DNA of 64,000 nucleotides from Candidatus Puniceispirillum sp. (GTDB lineage Bacteria; Pseudomonadota; Alphaproteobacteria; Caedimonadales; UBA1908): NCBI GenBank assembly GCA_013822015.1, contig PNJU01000003.1, positions 62,001 to 126,000 of the forward strand, read 5' to 3'. Shown piece by piece: positions 57,237 to 64,000 of this stretch (position 1 is its first letter; each line of letters starts with the position of its first letter). The notes under the pieces were generated by a model. It saw only the letters and a program-made list of their open reading frames with translations, ran no database searches and was not told where the DNA came from. The position numbers and the translations under genes were made by a program.

Positions 57237-58235
57237 ATGAAACGTATTTTTTCGGGCGTGCAGCCCACCGGGACCCTCACCCTTGGCAACTATCTTGGGG
57301 CACTGCGACACTGGGTGCACCTGCAAGAGGACCACGACTGTCTTTACTGCATTGTGGACATGCACGCCATTACGGTGTTCCAGGACCCTGCCCTTTTTAA
57401 AGATCAGACGTTTGAGATTGCTGCGACGTACCTTGCCTGTGGCCTCGATCCCCAAAAAAGTATCCTCTTTGTCCAGTCCCATGTGCCTGCCCACGCCCAA
57501 CTAGGGTGGATGTTGGGGTGCAAAACACCCATGGGCTGGCTTAACCGTATGACGCAGTTCAAGGACAAGGCCGGAAAAGATAAGGAAAAGGCGTCCCTTG
57601 GGCTTTACGGATACCCATGTCTGCAAGCAGCAGATATTCTTCTTTATCAAACCCATTTGGTGCCCGTGGGCGAGGATCAAAAGCAGCATATTGAGCTGAC
57701 CCGCGATATCGCGCAAAGCGTGAACAGCGCCTACAACGTAGACCTGTTTACCCTGCCAGATCCCCTCATTAACACCCACGCGGCCCGCATCATGAGCCTG
57801 CGCGATGGCACTAAGAAGATGGCGAAGTCTGACCCATCGGACTTCTCGCGCATTCATTTGAGTGATGACGCAGATCTTATCGCACAAAAAATCCGCAAAG
57901 CGCGCACGGACGCCGATCCCCTGCCTGGGTCCTTTGACCAGCTTGAGGGACGCGCCGAGGCCAAAAATCTTGTCACCATTTATGCGGCTCTGGCGAATAT
58001 GACTCAGGACGCGGTCTGTCAAGAATTTGAAGGCGCGCTTTTCTCTGCCTTTAAGCCACGTTTGAGTGATCTCATGGTTGCAACCATTACCCCCATTGGT
58101 GAGAAGATCGCCCTGTTGATGAATGATAAGCGTGAGCTTGAGCTGATCCTCTTAGACGGCGCCGCGCGTGCAAACGAACTGGCCACCACAACCCTTAAAG
58201 CCGCCGAGGAGACCTTTGGATTTTGGACACCCTAG
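57237..58235 (+). CDS. trpS: Tryptophanyl-tRNA synthetase
   Basis: Charges tRNA-Trp. 332 residues, the usual length. RIFSGVQPTGTLTLGNYLGA contains the HIGH-equivalent, KDKEKASLGLYGYPCLQAAD and VPVGEDQKQHIELTRDIAQ are family hallmarks, and the KMSKS loop is KKMAKSDPSD. GAAGGGCGCAAC precedes the ATG. Its last 13 bp overlap the csaA frame, indicating translational coupling. Confidence 0.97.
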   Translation: MKRIFSGVQPTGTLTLGNYLGALRHWVHLQEDHDCLYCIVDMHAITVFQDPALFKDQTFEIAATYLACGLDPQKSILFVQSHVPAHAQLGWMLGCKTPMGWLNRMTQFKDKAGKDKEKASLGLYGYPCLQAADILLYQTHLVPVGEDQKQHIELTRDIAQSVNSAYNVDLFTLPDPLINTHAARIMSLRDGTKKMAKSDPSDFSRIHLSDDADLIAQKIRKARTDADPLPGSFDQLEGRAEAKNLVTIYAALANMTQDAVCQEFEGALFSAFKPRLSDLMVATITPIGEKIALLMNDKRELELILLDGAARANELATTTLKAAEETFGFWTP

Positions 58236-58570
58236 CCCCCCTTTCCTATGAAGACTTCGCCAAGGTGGATATACGCCTGGGCAAAGTCGTGCGTGTGGAG
58301 GATTTCCCCCGGGCCAAAAAACCTGCCTACCGCGTGTGGGTGGACTTTGGCCCCTCTATTGGAGTCCTTCAAACCAGCGCGCAAGTCACAGTCAACGACA
58401 CCCATGAAACACTTTTGGGAAAAAAAGTCTTAGGTTGCGTGAATTTAGGCGAAAAGAACATCGCGGGTTTTGTCTCCCAATTTTTGCTCCTTGGCGTGAC
58501 AGACGAGAATGGCAACGTATGCCTTGCAACGGTTTCCCATGACGCACTCCTTGGTGCAAAACTCCACTGA
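58223..58570 (+). CDS. csaA: CsaA-like tRNA-binding/chaperone protein
   Basis: 115 residues with the EMAP-II/Trbp111-type OB fold: YEDFAKVDIRLGKVVRVEDF, ARKPAY-like AKKPAYRVWVDFGPSIGVLQ, LLGKKVLGCVNLGEKNIAGF, SQFLLLGVTDENGNVCLATV. CsaA has been described as a secretion chaperone and binds tRNA in its homologues. The only in-frame start near the expected N-terminus is a TTG at 58223, inside the end of trpS, so coupling to trpS is likely. Confidence 0.88.
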   Translation: MDTLAPLSYEDFAKVDIRLGKVVRVEDFPRAKKPAYRVWVDFGPSIGVLQTSAQVTVNDTHETLLGKKVLGCVNLGEKNIAGFVSQFLLLGVTDENGNVCLATVSHDALLGAKLH

Positions 58571-58612
58571 TCTTGCCGGGCTGGCTCATTTTAAAAAGCA
58601 CCCTTGTTTTCT

Positions 58613-58642
58613 TTGAAAATCAAGCGCGAGTCGTGCTAGGGT
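58613..58642 (+). promoter_or_regulatory. Putative promoter of the YbjN-family gene
   Basis: TTGAAA at 58613-58618 and TAGGGT at 58637-58642 with an 18-bp spacer and a TGC just before the -10 box (extended -10). Located 34 bp upstream of the start codon. Confidence 0.4.
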
Positions 58643-58675
58643 GAGGCACGTTCCTCAAGCAGTAGATGAAAGCCC

Positions 58676-59182
58676 ATGCCCTCAAGATCATCCTTAGAAA
58701 AAGCGTCCTACCACCATAATCCCCTTGATGTCATTGAGGACTTTATCGCCGCGCAAGAGTGGCCCTGCCAACGTGTGTCCCATGATGAGCTGGTCATGGA
58801 GGCGCCCGGTCGCTGGTGCGACTACCAGATTTCCTTTTACTGGCAAGAGGACCTCAATGTGCTGCAGATCTACACAGCCCTTGATTTCAAGATCACCCAG
58901 GACCGTTTGGATGAGACCGTGCGTCTTCTGGATCTCGTCAACCAGCGTCTGGCCTTTGGTCACTTTGAGATGAGCGATGATAACGCAGCGCCCGCTTACC
59001 GCTACGCTCAACTCCTCACGGGCCAACCCCACCTGAAAAGCGTCTTCTTAGAAGAGCTTATGGAGTATGCGCTGAGCGAATGCGAGCGTTTCTACCCCGC
59101 TTTCCAATTCACAATCCTGGGCAGCAAGACCGCTGCTGAAGCCGTGGAAATCGCGCTCCTGGATACCCTAGGGGAGGCTTAA
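58676..59182 (+). CDS. YbjN-domain protein
   Basis: 168 residues, cytoplasmic. NPLDVIEDFIAAQEWPCQRV, RWCDYQISFYWQEDLNVLQI, LLDLVNQRLAFGHFEMSDDN and the C-terminal helix follow the alphaproteobacterial YbjN family, which adopts a type III-secretion-chaperone-like fold. The function is not established; in other bacteria YbjN influences motility and stress responses. It has its own promoter and is followed by a 123-bp gap with no other feature. Confidence 0.8.
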   Translation: MPSRSSLEKASYHHNPLDVIEDFIAAQEWPCQRVSHDELVMEAPGRWCDYQISFYWQEDLNVLQIYTALDFKITQDRLDETVRLLDLVNQRLAFGHFEMSDDNAAPAYRYAQLLTGQPHLKSVFLEELMEYALSECERFYPAFQFTILGSKTAAEAVEIALLDTLGEA

Positions 59183-59305
59183 AGCGAAGGGGGTACTTTC
59201 CCCTCTTACGCGCACCACCCTTCAAGGGAAAACTTGCTTTTTTTTGAAGGGGCCCTTTTAATAGAAGAATAAGTATCATCTTCCCTTTCAATCAAAGGAA
59301 AATGG

Positions 59306-60526
59306 GTGGGCGACGTTCTTCCTTTTTTAAACCCTTTTGAAGCAAATGCCCTCATTACTTTCGGTGTGTTGCTCCTAGGCGGTGTTCTTGCGGGCATGCT
59401 GGCCAACCGCTTCTCCTGGGTCCCAACGGTCACGGCCTTTATGGCTGTCGGGTTTATCCTGGGGCCCCACGGCACTGGCTTTTTGACGCCCACAATGCTA
59501 AGTGAGTCGAAAATCCTGATCGAAATTGCCCTAGGCCTTATTCTCTATGAGCTTGGCACACAGCTTCATCCTTATGAACTCCTAAAGTTTCATCTCCTGA
59601 CGTGGACGGCTGTTCTGGAATCCCTTTTTTCCCTTGCTTGTGTGTCTGGTCTTATGATCACCTTTGGCTATCCTGTTTCCATTTCCTTTCTTGTGGGGGC
59701 CATTGTGGTTTCCTCGTCGCCGGCTGTGCTCATCCACACGGCAGAGGAAATGCGCGCCGACGGCCCAGTCATGCGCAAGGCCAAAACCCTTATCGCTGCA
59801 AACAATATTTTTTCTTTTGTGATGGTGACAGTGATTTTGCCCTTTACCCTTGCTCAAGGCATCACGCCAACCTCCAAGAACCTGGTTTTACTCCCCCTTT
59901 ATAACATGCTGATGGCGATCATTCTCGGCGTTGGCGTCGCGTGGGCCGCAACCCGTGTGGCGAGTTTGCTGCGTGCCCATGACGGACGTTACCGCTTTGC
60001 CATTGTCATTGGCGCCGTTATCTTGACCATAGGACTTGCGACAATGACCCAATCCTCCACCCTGTTTGCAACATTGAGCCTAGGCGTTGCCACAAGATGG
60101 CTCGAAAAGCGTCACCAGCGGCTTTCAGACATTGGCGTTGGCGAAGGAGGAGAGCTTTTTCTGATCATCCTCTTCGTCATGGCCGGCGCAGAAATAAACC
60201 CGCAAGCCCTTGCCGTGGCCGGATTTATTCCCCTTGCCCTTGTGATCATGAGATGTGCGGGCAAGTACATAGGCATCTTTGCCGTCAACACACTTTCGGG
60301 ACGGGACTCAAGCGAAACCCAGGCGCTCACTTTGATGCTGACCCCCATGGCAGGTATGGCCATCGGCATCGCGTCCATGCTGAGCAGCCTTGCTCCCTCC
60401 ATCGGCAGCCAAATCAGCACCCTTGTGGTGGCCATGGTCGCCATTTTTGAAACACTTGGTCCCTTTGCGGTTTCGCGCGCCATTCGCCTCACAGGCGAGG
60501 CTGGGAAAAACACACCTCAGCCATAA
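59306..60526 (+). CDS. CPA2-type cation:proton antiporter
   Basis: 406 residues, about 12 membrane helices. FGVLLLGGVLAGMLANRFSW, TAFMAVGFILGPHGTGFL, LIEIALGLILYELGTQLHPY and the segment VSSSPAVLIHTAEEMRADGP follow the Kef/NapA-like layout. The usual ion-binding Asp-Asp or Asn-Asp is not clear: VSSSPAVL replaces part of the motif, so the transported ion is uncertain. It begins with GTG at 59306, after AAAGGAAAATG; no ATG is available in frame. The C-terminal TrkA-N domain of Kef proteins is absent. Confidence 0.8.
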   Translation: MGDVLPFLNPFEANALITFGVLLLGGVLAGMLANRFSWVPTVTAFMAVGFILGPHGTGFLTPTMLSESKILIEIALGLILYELGTQLHPYELLKFHLLTWTAVLESLFSLACVSGLMITFGYPVSISFLVGAIVVSSSPAVLIHTAEEMRADGPVMRKAKTLIAANNIFSFVMVTVILPFTLAQGITPTSKNLVLLPLYNMLMAIILGVGVAWAATRVASLLRAHDGRYRFAIVIGAVILTIGLATMTQSSTLFATLSLGVATRWLEKRHQRLSDIGVGEGGELFLIILFVMAGAEINPQALAVAGFIPLALVIMRCAGKYIGIFAVNTLSGRDSSETQALTLMLTPMAGMAIGIASMLSSLAPSIGSQISTLVVAMVAIFETLGPFAVSRAIRLTGEAGKNTPQP

Positions 60527-60586
60527 CTGGATAGGCTCACCATGTCTATGTTATGGTGGGAACAACACTGTTTTTGGATCTTTCAA

Positions 60587-61411
60587 ATGATGACAACGGA
60601 CGTGCTGCTCATTGGATGTGGTGCCATGGGGGGCGCGCTCTTAAAGGGTTGGCTTATGAACCCCGACCTTCAAGGGCCCTTTTATGTGGCGACCCCTCGG
60701 CGCGAGAGCGCCGCACCTTTCTTGAGTGACACACGCGTCCGCTTTGTGGAGGATCCAGCCAACCTCACCACCCAACCTCGCATCATCGTGTGTGCCGTCA
60801 AACCCAGCATGGTCGCAACCGTCCTGCCCACCTACGTGCGTCTTATGAACGGGGACACCCTTTTGGTGAGCGTGGCCGCCGGCTTGCCATTGTCCTTTTA
60901 TGCTCGGTTCTTGCCTCCACACGCCGCCGCCGTGCGTGTGATGCCCAATCTTGCCAGTGCGGTTGGTGCAGGGATCAGCCTCATGTGCGCCTCGCGTGTC
61001 CTTGGCCCCGAAGACCAAGAGATCTTGCATCATCTCTTGGCCGCAACCGGGCGCGTTGTTCCCTTAGAAAGCGACGATGCCCTCGAGGCCCTCACACCCT
61101 TAACTGGATGCGGCCCCGCCTTCCTCTTTCGCTTTATGGAGGCCCTCACACGCGCGACCCAAGCTTTAGGCGTGGACGAGGAGGTTGCGGCGGACCTCAC
61201 ACGGGCGCTCATTGTGGGGTGTGGCCCTTTTCTTGAAAAGTCCCCCCTGCCCGTTGAGACGCTGCGCCAGCAAGTGACAAGCCCACAGGGCATGACCTGG
61301 GCAGGTCTTGAGGTCTTTAACGAAAACGCCCGCCTTGATACACTGGTGACGCAAGTGCTACGTGCAAGCCACGCGCGTGCTAAGGAGATGAAAGATGCCT
61401 ATGGATCGTGA
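60587..61411 (+). CDS. proC: Pyrroline-5-carboxylate reductase
   Basis: Last step of proline synthesis, NAD(P)H-dependent. 274 residues. Rossmann motif VLLIGCGAMGGALLKGWL, VCAVKPSMVATVLP, SVAAGLPLSFYARFLPPHAA, VRVMPNLASAVGAGISLM and the C-terminal LTPLTGCGPAFLFRFMEALT, TSPQGMTWAGLEVF are all diagnostic. The frame is open to an ATG at 60542, but the family starts just before the Rossmann strand. Its end overlaps the following TetR-like gene by 17 bp. Confidence 0.95.
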   Translation: MMTTDVLLIGCGAMGGALLKGWLMNPDLQGPFYVATPRRESAAPFLSDTRVRFVEDPANLTTQPRIIVCAVKPSMVATVLPTYVRLMNGDTLLVSVAAGLPLSFYARFLPPHAAAVRVMPNLASAVGAGISLMCASRVLGPEDQEILHHLLAATGRVVPLESDDALEALTPLTGCGPAFLFRFMEALTRATQALGVDEEVAADLTRALIVGCGPFLEKSPLPVETLRQQVTSPQGMTWAGLEVFNENARLDTLVTQVLRASHARAKEMKDAYGS

Positions 61412-61949
61412 CGCCCTTGTGACACTTGCTTTTGAGCGCATTGCCGATTCTGGGTGGGACACCTTCTCCTTGAGCGATCTGCGCCGCAAAGAGATCTCAC
61501 TCCAGGATATCGCGCGTGCTTTTACCCATAAAGAGGATATCTTGGAGGCGTTTTGCCAGATGATGGGGCGCGCGCTTGAGGCGTCACCCTTTACCTTTAC
61601 GGACGCGGACACGCCCGTTGATCGTCTTTTTGAGGTTGTCATGGCGCGCTTGGATTTACTGGCCCCTTATAAAGACGCATGCACCTCTATCTTTGCGCAT
61701 TTTGAACACGCCCCCCTTGAGGGCGCCGTCTTTTTTCATGGCCTACGCACCCAGGCCGAGCGTATGACGCGCTTGGCCAGTCTAACGCCCCCGCCCCTTT
61801 TTTTCGCATCTGCCTTTGGCGCCTTTTACGGCGCACTCCTCATGACATGGGCCAAAGACCGGGATCCAAACCTTGAGGAAACCATGGCCTTTTGCCACAA
61901 GGGTCTGGGCAAACTCTGCGATTTTTTTCAACCATCCATTGCGGCGTAG
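61395..61949 (+). CDS. TetR-like transcriptional regulator
   Basis: 184 residues. The N-terminal helices DALVTLAFERIADSGWDTFS, LSDLRRKEISLQDIARAFTH, KEDILEAFCQMMG fit a TetR-type helix-turn-helix, with the usual Y-HF-K segment changed to AFTHKEDI. The C-terminal part is helical. It is translationally coupled to proC. The target is unknown; no dyad operator was seen at the proC promoter. It might alternatively be a relative of COQ9-like proteins, which share this layout. Confidence 0.7.
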   Translation: MPMDRDALVTLAFERIADSGWDTFSLSDLRRKEISLQDIARAFTHKEDILEAFCQMMGRALEASPFTFTDADTPVDRLFEVVMARLDLLAPYKDACTSIFAHFEHAPLEGAVFFHGLRTQAERMTRLASLTPPPLFFASAFGAFYGALLMTWAKDRDPNLEETMAFCHKGLGKLCDFFQPSIAA

Positions 61950-61954
61950 GGCAC

Positions 61955-61985
61955 AAAAAAAGGAGGCTTAAAGCCTCCTTTTTCA
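61955..61985. terminator. Bidirectional rho-independent terminator
   Basis: AGGAGGCTT and AAGCCTCCT at 61961-61979 form a perfect stem, flanked by an A-run on the left and a T-run on the right, so it can end transcription on both strands between the convergent genes at 61949 and 61998. Confidence 0.88.
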
Positions 61986-61997
61986 TTTGAAGCCAGA

Positions 61998-62435
61998 TCA
62001 ACCCGCGCAGGCAGCAGACAAAGCATCCTTAATTTTTTGATCAGGTGCCATGCTACTGACCTTACACATAAGGGTCTTGATAATGGCTGGCGCGCTACTC
62101 ATCTGCGCTTTCAAAACATCTAGAGGCGTCTTGCCGTTAAGAGCCGCACGGCCCTTGGTATCACAACCTGAGTTCGCGAAATCGCTGACAGCCTGCGGAC
62201 AGACAGCTTGTGTAAACGCTGCAATACGTGGATCTGTGCACAAACGTCCTTCAAAGGAGCGCAGCGTGACTGTGCCTCCAAAAATGTTTGCTTTCTTACA
62301 AGCATACGCAGGACCTTGTTTTACCAAGGAATCCACAACACTTTTCACATCTGCTAGCATGTCAGCCTTCGCGGATGGTGCACCCATTGCTGCCACCCCA
62401 ATCACACCTGCCATTAACATTTTACGCATAAGCAT
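61998..62435 (-). CDS. Small secreted cysteine-containing protein
   Basis: 145 residues, not recognised. Signal peptide (MLMAGVIGVAAMGAPSAKA). The mature part is helical and has six to seven cysteines (AYACKKAN, GRLCTDPR, QAVCPQAV, NSGCDTKG, LMCKV, SAACAG), fitting disulfides in the periplasm. NSGCDTKGRAALNGKTPLDV recalls an ankyrin-like turn. Followed on the other side by a 249-bp AT-rich gap (62436-62684) in which only a 25-codon frame with a fair ribosome-binding site is visible. Confidence 0.65.
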   Translation of the reverse strand: MLMRKMLMAGVIGVAAMGAPSAKADMLADVKSVVDSLVKQGPAYACKKANIFGGTVTLRSFEGRLCTDPRIAAFTQAVCPQAVSDFANSGCDTKGRAALNGKTPLDVLKAQMSSAPAIIKTLMCKVSSMAPDQKIKDALSAACAG

Positions 62436-62684
62436 CTCCCTATTGTTTTACTATTTTTACAAAGCGTGACGCACCACGCTGCCGGCTTTTCTTATGAGCC
62501 ATTCTTTGATGCTAACAAAGAAAACAAACAAATAAAAGGGGATAGTATGCTTTTCCTTTTTCGCAGGAATCTTGGCAAAGCATCAAAAAAGAGCTTAAAA
62601 AAATACATTTTTTCTCAAAAATAGCAAAGGGATTTTTGAGGGCCATGTGCTATGTTTGGCACGCATATGACCCTAATTTGAGGG

Positions 62685-63650
62685 ATGAAAGAGATGACAT
62701 TTTTCAAAATAATAAGTGTGAGGATTTTCATGGGCGCATTTATGACCACAGTGACCTACGCAAGCGATTTTCAACCTACATATGAAGAGCTTGCGCGCAC
62801 CAAGATGGTCCACACGCTCACACAAGAACAGCTTCAAAAAAAATTCCTTGAGACCTCCGCTGGCACCATTGCCTACTACGAAACCTCAGGGACCGGGGAG
62901 ACGCTTTTCCTCATCCATGGCAACTCAACCTCTAAGGAATATATGCTGAGGCAACTCGACGCCCTTGGCACGACCTATAAAATGATCGCCGTTGACTTGC
63001 CTGGGCACGGGGAAAGCGAAAATGCCCGCGATCCTGACGCCGCCTATACCCTTGGGGGGTACGCACGCGTGTGCGGGGAGTTTATTGAGAAGTTGAACCT
63101 TCCCCCCGTTATTGTTGTGGGTTGGTCCCTTGGTGGACATATTGCCATTGAGATGATGGCCCAAAATCCTGGTTTACTGCGCGGCACCCTCATCGCCTGC
63201 GCCCCCCCTTTTACCCCTTCTGAAGAAGGCCTCAAAGAAGCCTACCTGCCAACCTATTCAACGCCGCTCAGCATGAAGATGGAGCCATTTACCCTTGAGG
63301 ACGTAAAATCCTACATCACCCAAGGTTTCATGGACTTTGAGGCGCATCCTCTTCTTGCCCAGGCGGCCATGCGCGCCCACGGCCTTGCGCGCCACACCAT
63401 GTGCACAGCGGTGCTGGAGGGCAAAGGTGTTGACGAGCGTGAAGTGGTCAAAACCTCGACCGTGCCCCTTGGTATTCTCATGGCCAAAGGTGAGCACGCC
63501 ATCAACAACGCTTATACGGCCTCTTTAAACTACGCCAACTGCGTGATGATGGAGACCATCGACGGTCCCCATGATTGCCAATGGACGCATCCAGATGCTT
63601 TTAATGAAGCTATTGTGACATTTGTTAAGGGGTTATCAAGAAAATCTTGA
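62685..63650 (+). CDS. Secreted alpha/beta hydrolase
   Basis: 321 residues. An N-terminal hydrophobic segment (FFKIISVRIFMGAFMTTVTYAS) looks like a signal peptide. The alpha/beta-hydrolase core shows LFLIHGNSTSKEYMLRQLDA (oxyanion hole), MIAVDLPGHGESENARDPDA and the nucleophile elbow VVGWSLGGHIAIEMM. The last catalytic residues may be in LGILMAKGEHAINNAY (Glu in the usual Asp position) and GPHDCQWTHPDAF (His). The substrate cannot be told. An ATG at 62694, better spaced from GAGGG, may be the true start. Confidence 0.85.
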   Translation: MKEMTFFKIISVRIFMGAFMTTVTYASDFQPTYEELARTKMVHTLTQEQLQKKFLETSAGTIAYYETSGTGETLFLIHGNSTSKEYMLRQLDALGTTYKMIAVDLPGHGESENARDPDAAYTLGGYARVCGEFIEKLNLPPVIVVGWSLGGHIAIEMMAQNPGLLRGTLIACAPPFTPSEEGLKEAYLPTYSTPLSMKMEPFTLEDVKSYITQGFMDFEAHPLLAQAAMRAHGLARHTMCTAVLEGKGVDEREVVKTSTVPLGILMAKGEHAINNAYTASLNYANCVMMETIDGPHDCQWTHPDAFNEAIVTFVKGLSRKS

Positions 63651-63675
63651 GAATATATGAGGCGATTGCTATACT
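63647..63675 (+). promoter_or_regulatory. Sigma-70 promoter of the pentapeptide-repeat gene
   Basis: TTGAGA at 63647-63652 and TATACT at 63670-63675 with a 17-bp spacer; the -35 box overlaps the stop codon of the hydrolase gene. The start codon lies 35 bp downstream. Confidence 0.65.
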
Positions 63676-63709
63676 GAACACGAGAAAATAAAAAACAGGG
63701 AAATGATGA

Positions 63710-64000
63710 ATGACTAAAGTAAAAACTTCTCTCCAGCTGGCGACTCTTTTAGGACTTTGCATGGCGACACCTTTGATACATGCCAACGAACCTTCCTCCT
63801 CTCAAGCACCACAACCCGGAAAAGAAATACTCCTCAAACGACTTGTGGCAGGCAGCATAGATCTCACAAAGGAATCTTTAGAAGGCGCTCAGTTAGAAGA
63901 AGCAGACCTGGAGCGTGTCAAACTGGCAGGGGCAAACCTTGCAAGCGCGAACCTGACAAACGCGAATTTGAGCTCAGCTGATCTTGCAAAAGCGAAGCTC
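63710..64000 (+). CDS. Secreted pentapeptide-repeat protein, cut by the window edge
   Basis: The frame runs from ATG at 63710 to the right edge (97 codons). A signal peptide (SLQLATLLGLCMATPLIHA) is followed by a spacer and then pentapeptide repeats of the A(D/N)LxxA type: GAQLEEADLERVKLAGANLA, SANLTNANLSSADLAKAKL. Such repeats form a right-handed beta-helix. The length beyond the window is unknown, as is the function. AGGGA precedes the start codon. Confidence 0.85.
   Translation, partial: MTKVKTSLQLATLLGLCMATPLIHANEPSSSQAPQPGKEILLKRLVAGSIDLTKESLEGAQLEEADLERVKLAGANLASANLTNANLSSADLAKAKL

Noticed and set aside
62546-62623. A 25-codon plus-strand frame with AAAAGGGG upstream
   Set aside because: Very short, Lys-rich, in an AT-rich gap; nothing beyond the ribosome-binding site supports it.

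Overview
The window looks like chromosome of an alphaproteobacterium, probably a host-associated lineage of the Holosporales/Rickettsiales type (placement is inference). Evidence: the ssrA (tmRNA) gene is circularly permuted, with the CCA-bearing acceptor piece upstream of the tag-coding piece, as is known in alphaproteobacteria; bamD-recN-ligA and dnaX-ybaB-recR have the alphaproteobacterial order; ChpT, the phosphotransferase of the CckA-ChpT-CtrA relay, is present. By eye GC is slightly above half. Many predicted proteins are secreted, and one large exported protein has a eukaryote-type OTU (deubiquitinase-like) domain, which argues for life in or on eukaryotic cells.

Layout. 0-7.5 kb: ligA (cut by the left edge)-recN-bamD on the minus strand, a glycerophosphodiester phosphodiesterase, ubiA, a secreted NTF2-like protein, ssrA, a 2OG-Fe(II) oxygenase and tRNA-Arg. 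7.5-20.7 kb: first copy of a 107-bp dispersed repeat, a secreted S9 peptidase, a secreted unknown, the 1334-residue OTU/TPR-like protein, an old-yellow-enzyme oxidoreductase, repeat copy 2 and a 1207-residue SF1 helicase. 20.8-30.6 kb: tRNA-Ser, a SnoaL-like protein, an MlaD-like MCE protein, a PAS-GGDEF-EAL protein, photolyase, chpT, rpiB, dnaX-ybaB-recR. 30.6-37 kb: one 2151-residue autotransporter whose passenger carries about thirteen repeats of about 87 residues. 37-46.7 kb: tRNA-Glu, acs, an aminoglycoside-phosphotransferase-like kinase, cydAB plus a short DUF2474-like subunit, gltX, cysS. 46.7-57.1 kb: an accessory-looking stretch with several secreted unknowns, a MerR/TipAS regulator, a MurQ with an apparent signal peptide, two tandem murJ genes and repeat copy 3. 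57.2-64 kb: trpS-csaA, a YbjN protein, a CPA2-type antiporter, proC and a TetR-like regulator, a Cys-rich secreted protein, a secreted alpha/beta hydrolase and the start of a secreted pentapeptide-repeat protein cut by the right edge.

Themes. Housekeeping replication, repair and translation genes (ligA, recN, dnaX, recR, phrB, gltX, cysS, trpS, ssrA) are interleaved with envelope genes (bamD, mlaD, murJ x2, murQ, autotransporter) and with exported proteins of unknown function. The most unusual items are the OTU/TPR-like exported protein, the 107-bp repeat that is open in one frame in two of three copies and resembles Rickettsia palindromic elements in behaviour, the signal-peptide-bearing MurQ, the paired murJ genes and the family-like set of helical secreted proteins. 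All calls are from reading the sequence; no database search was run.
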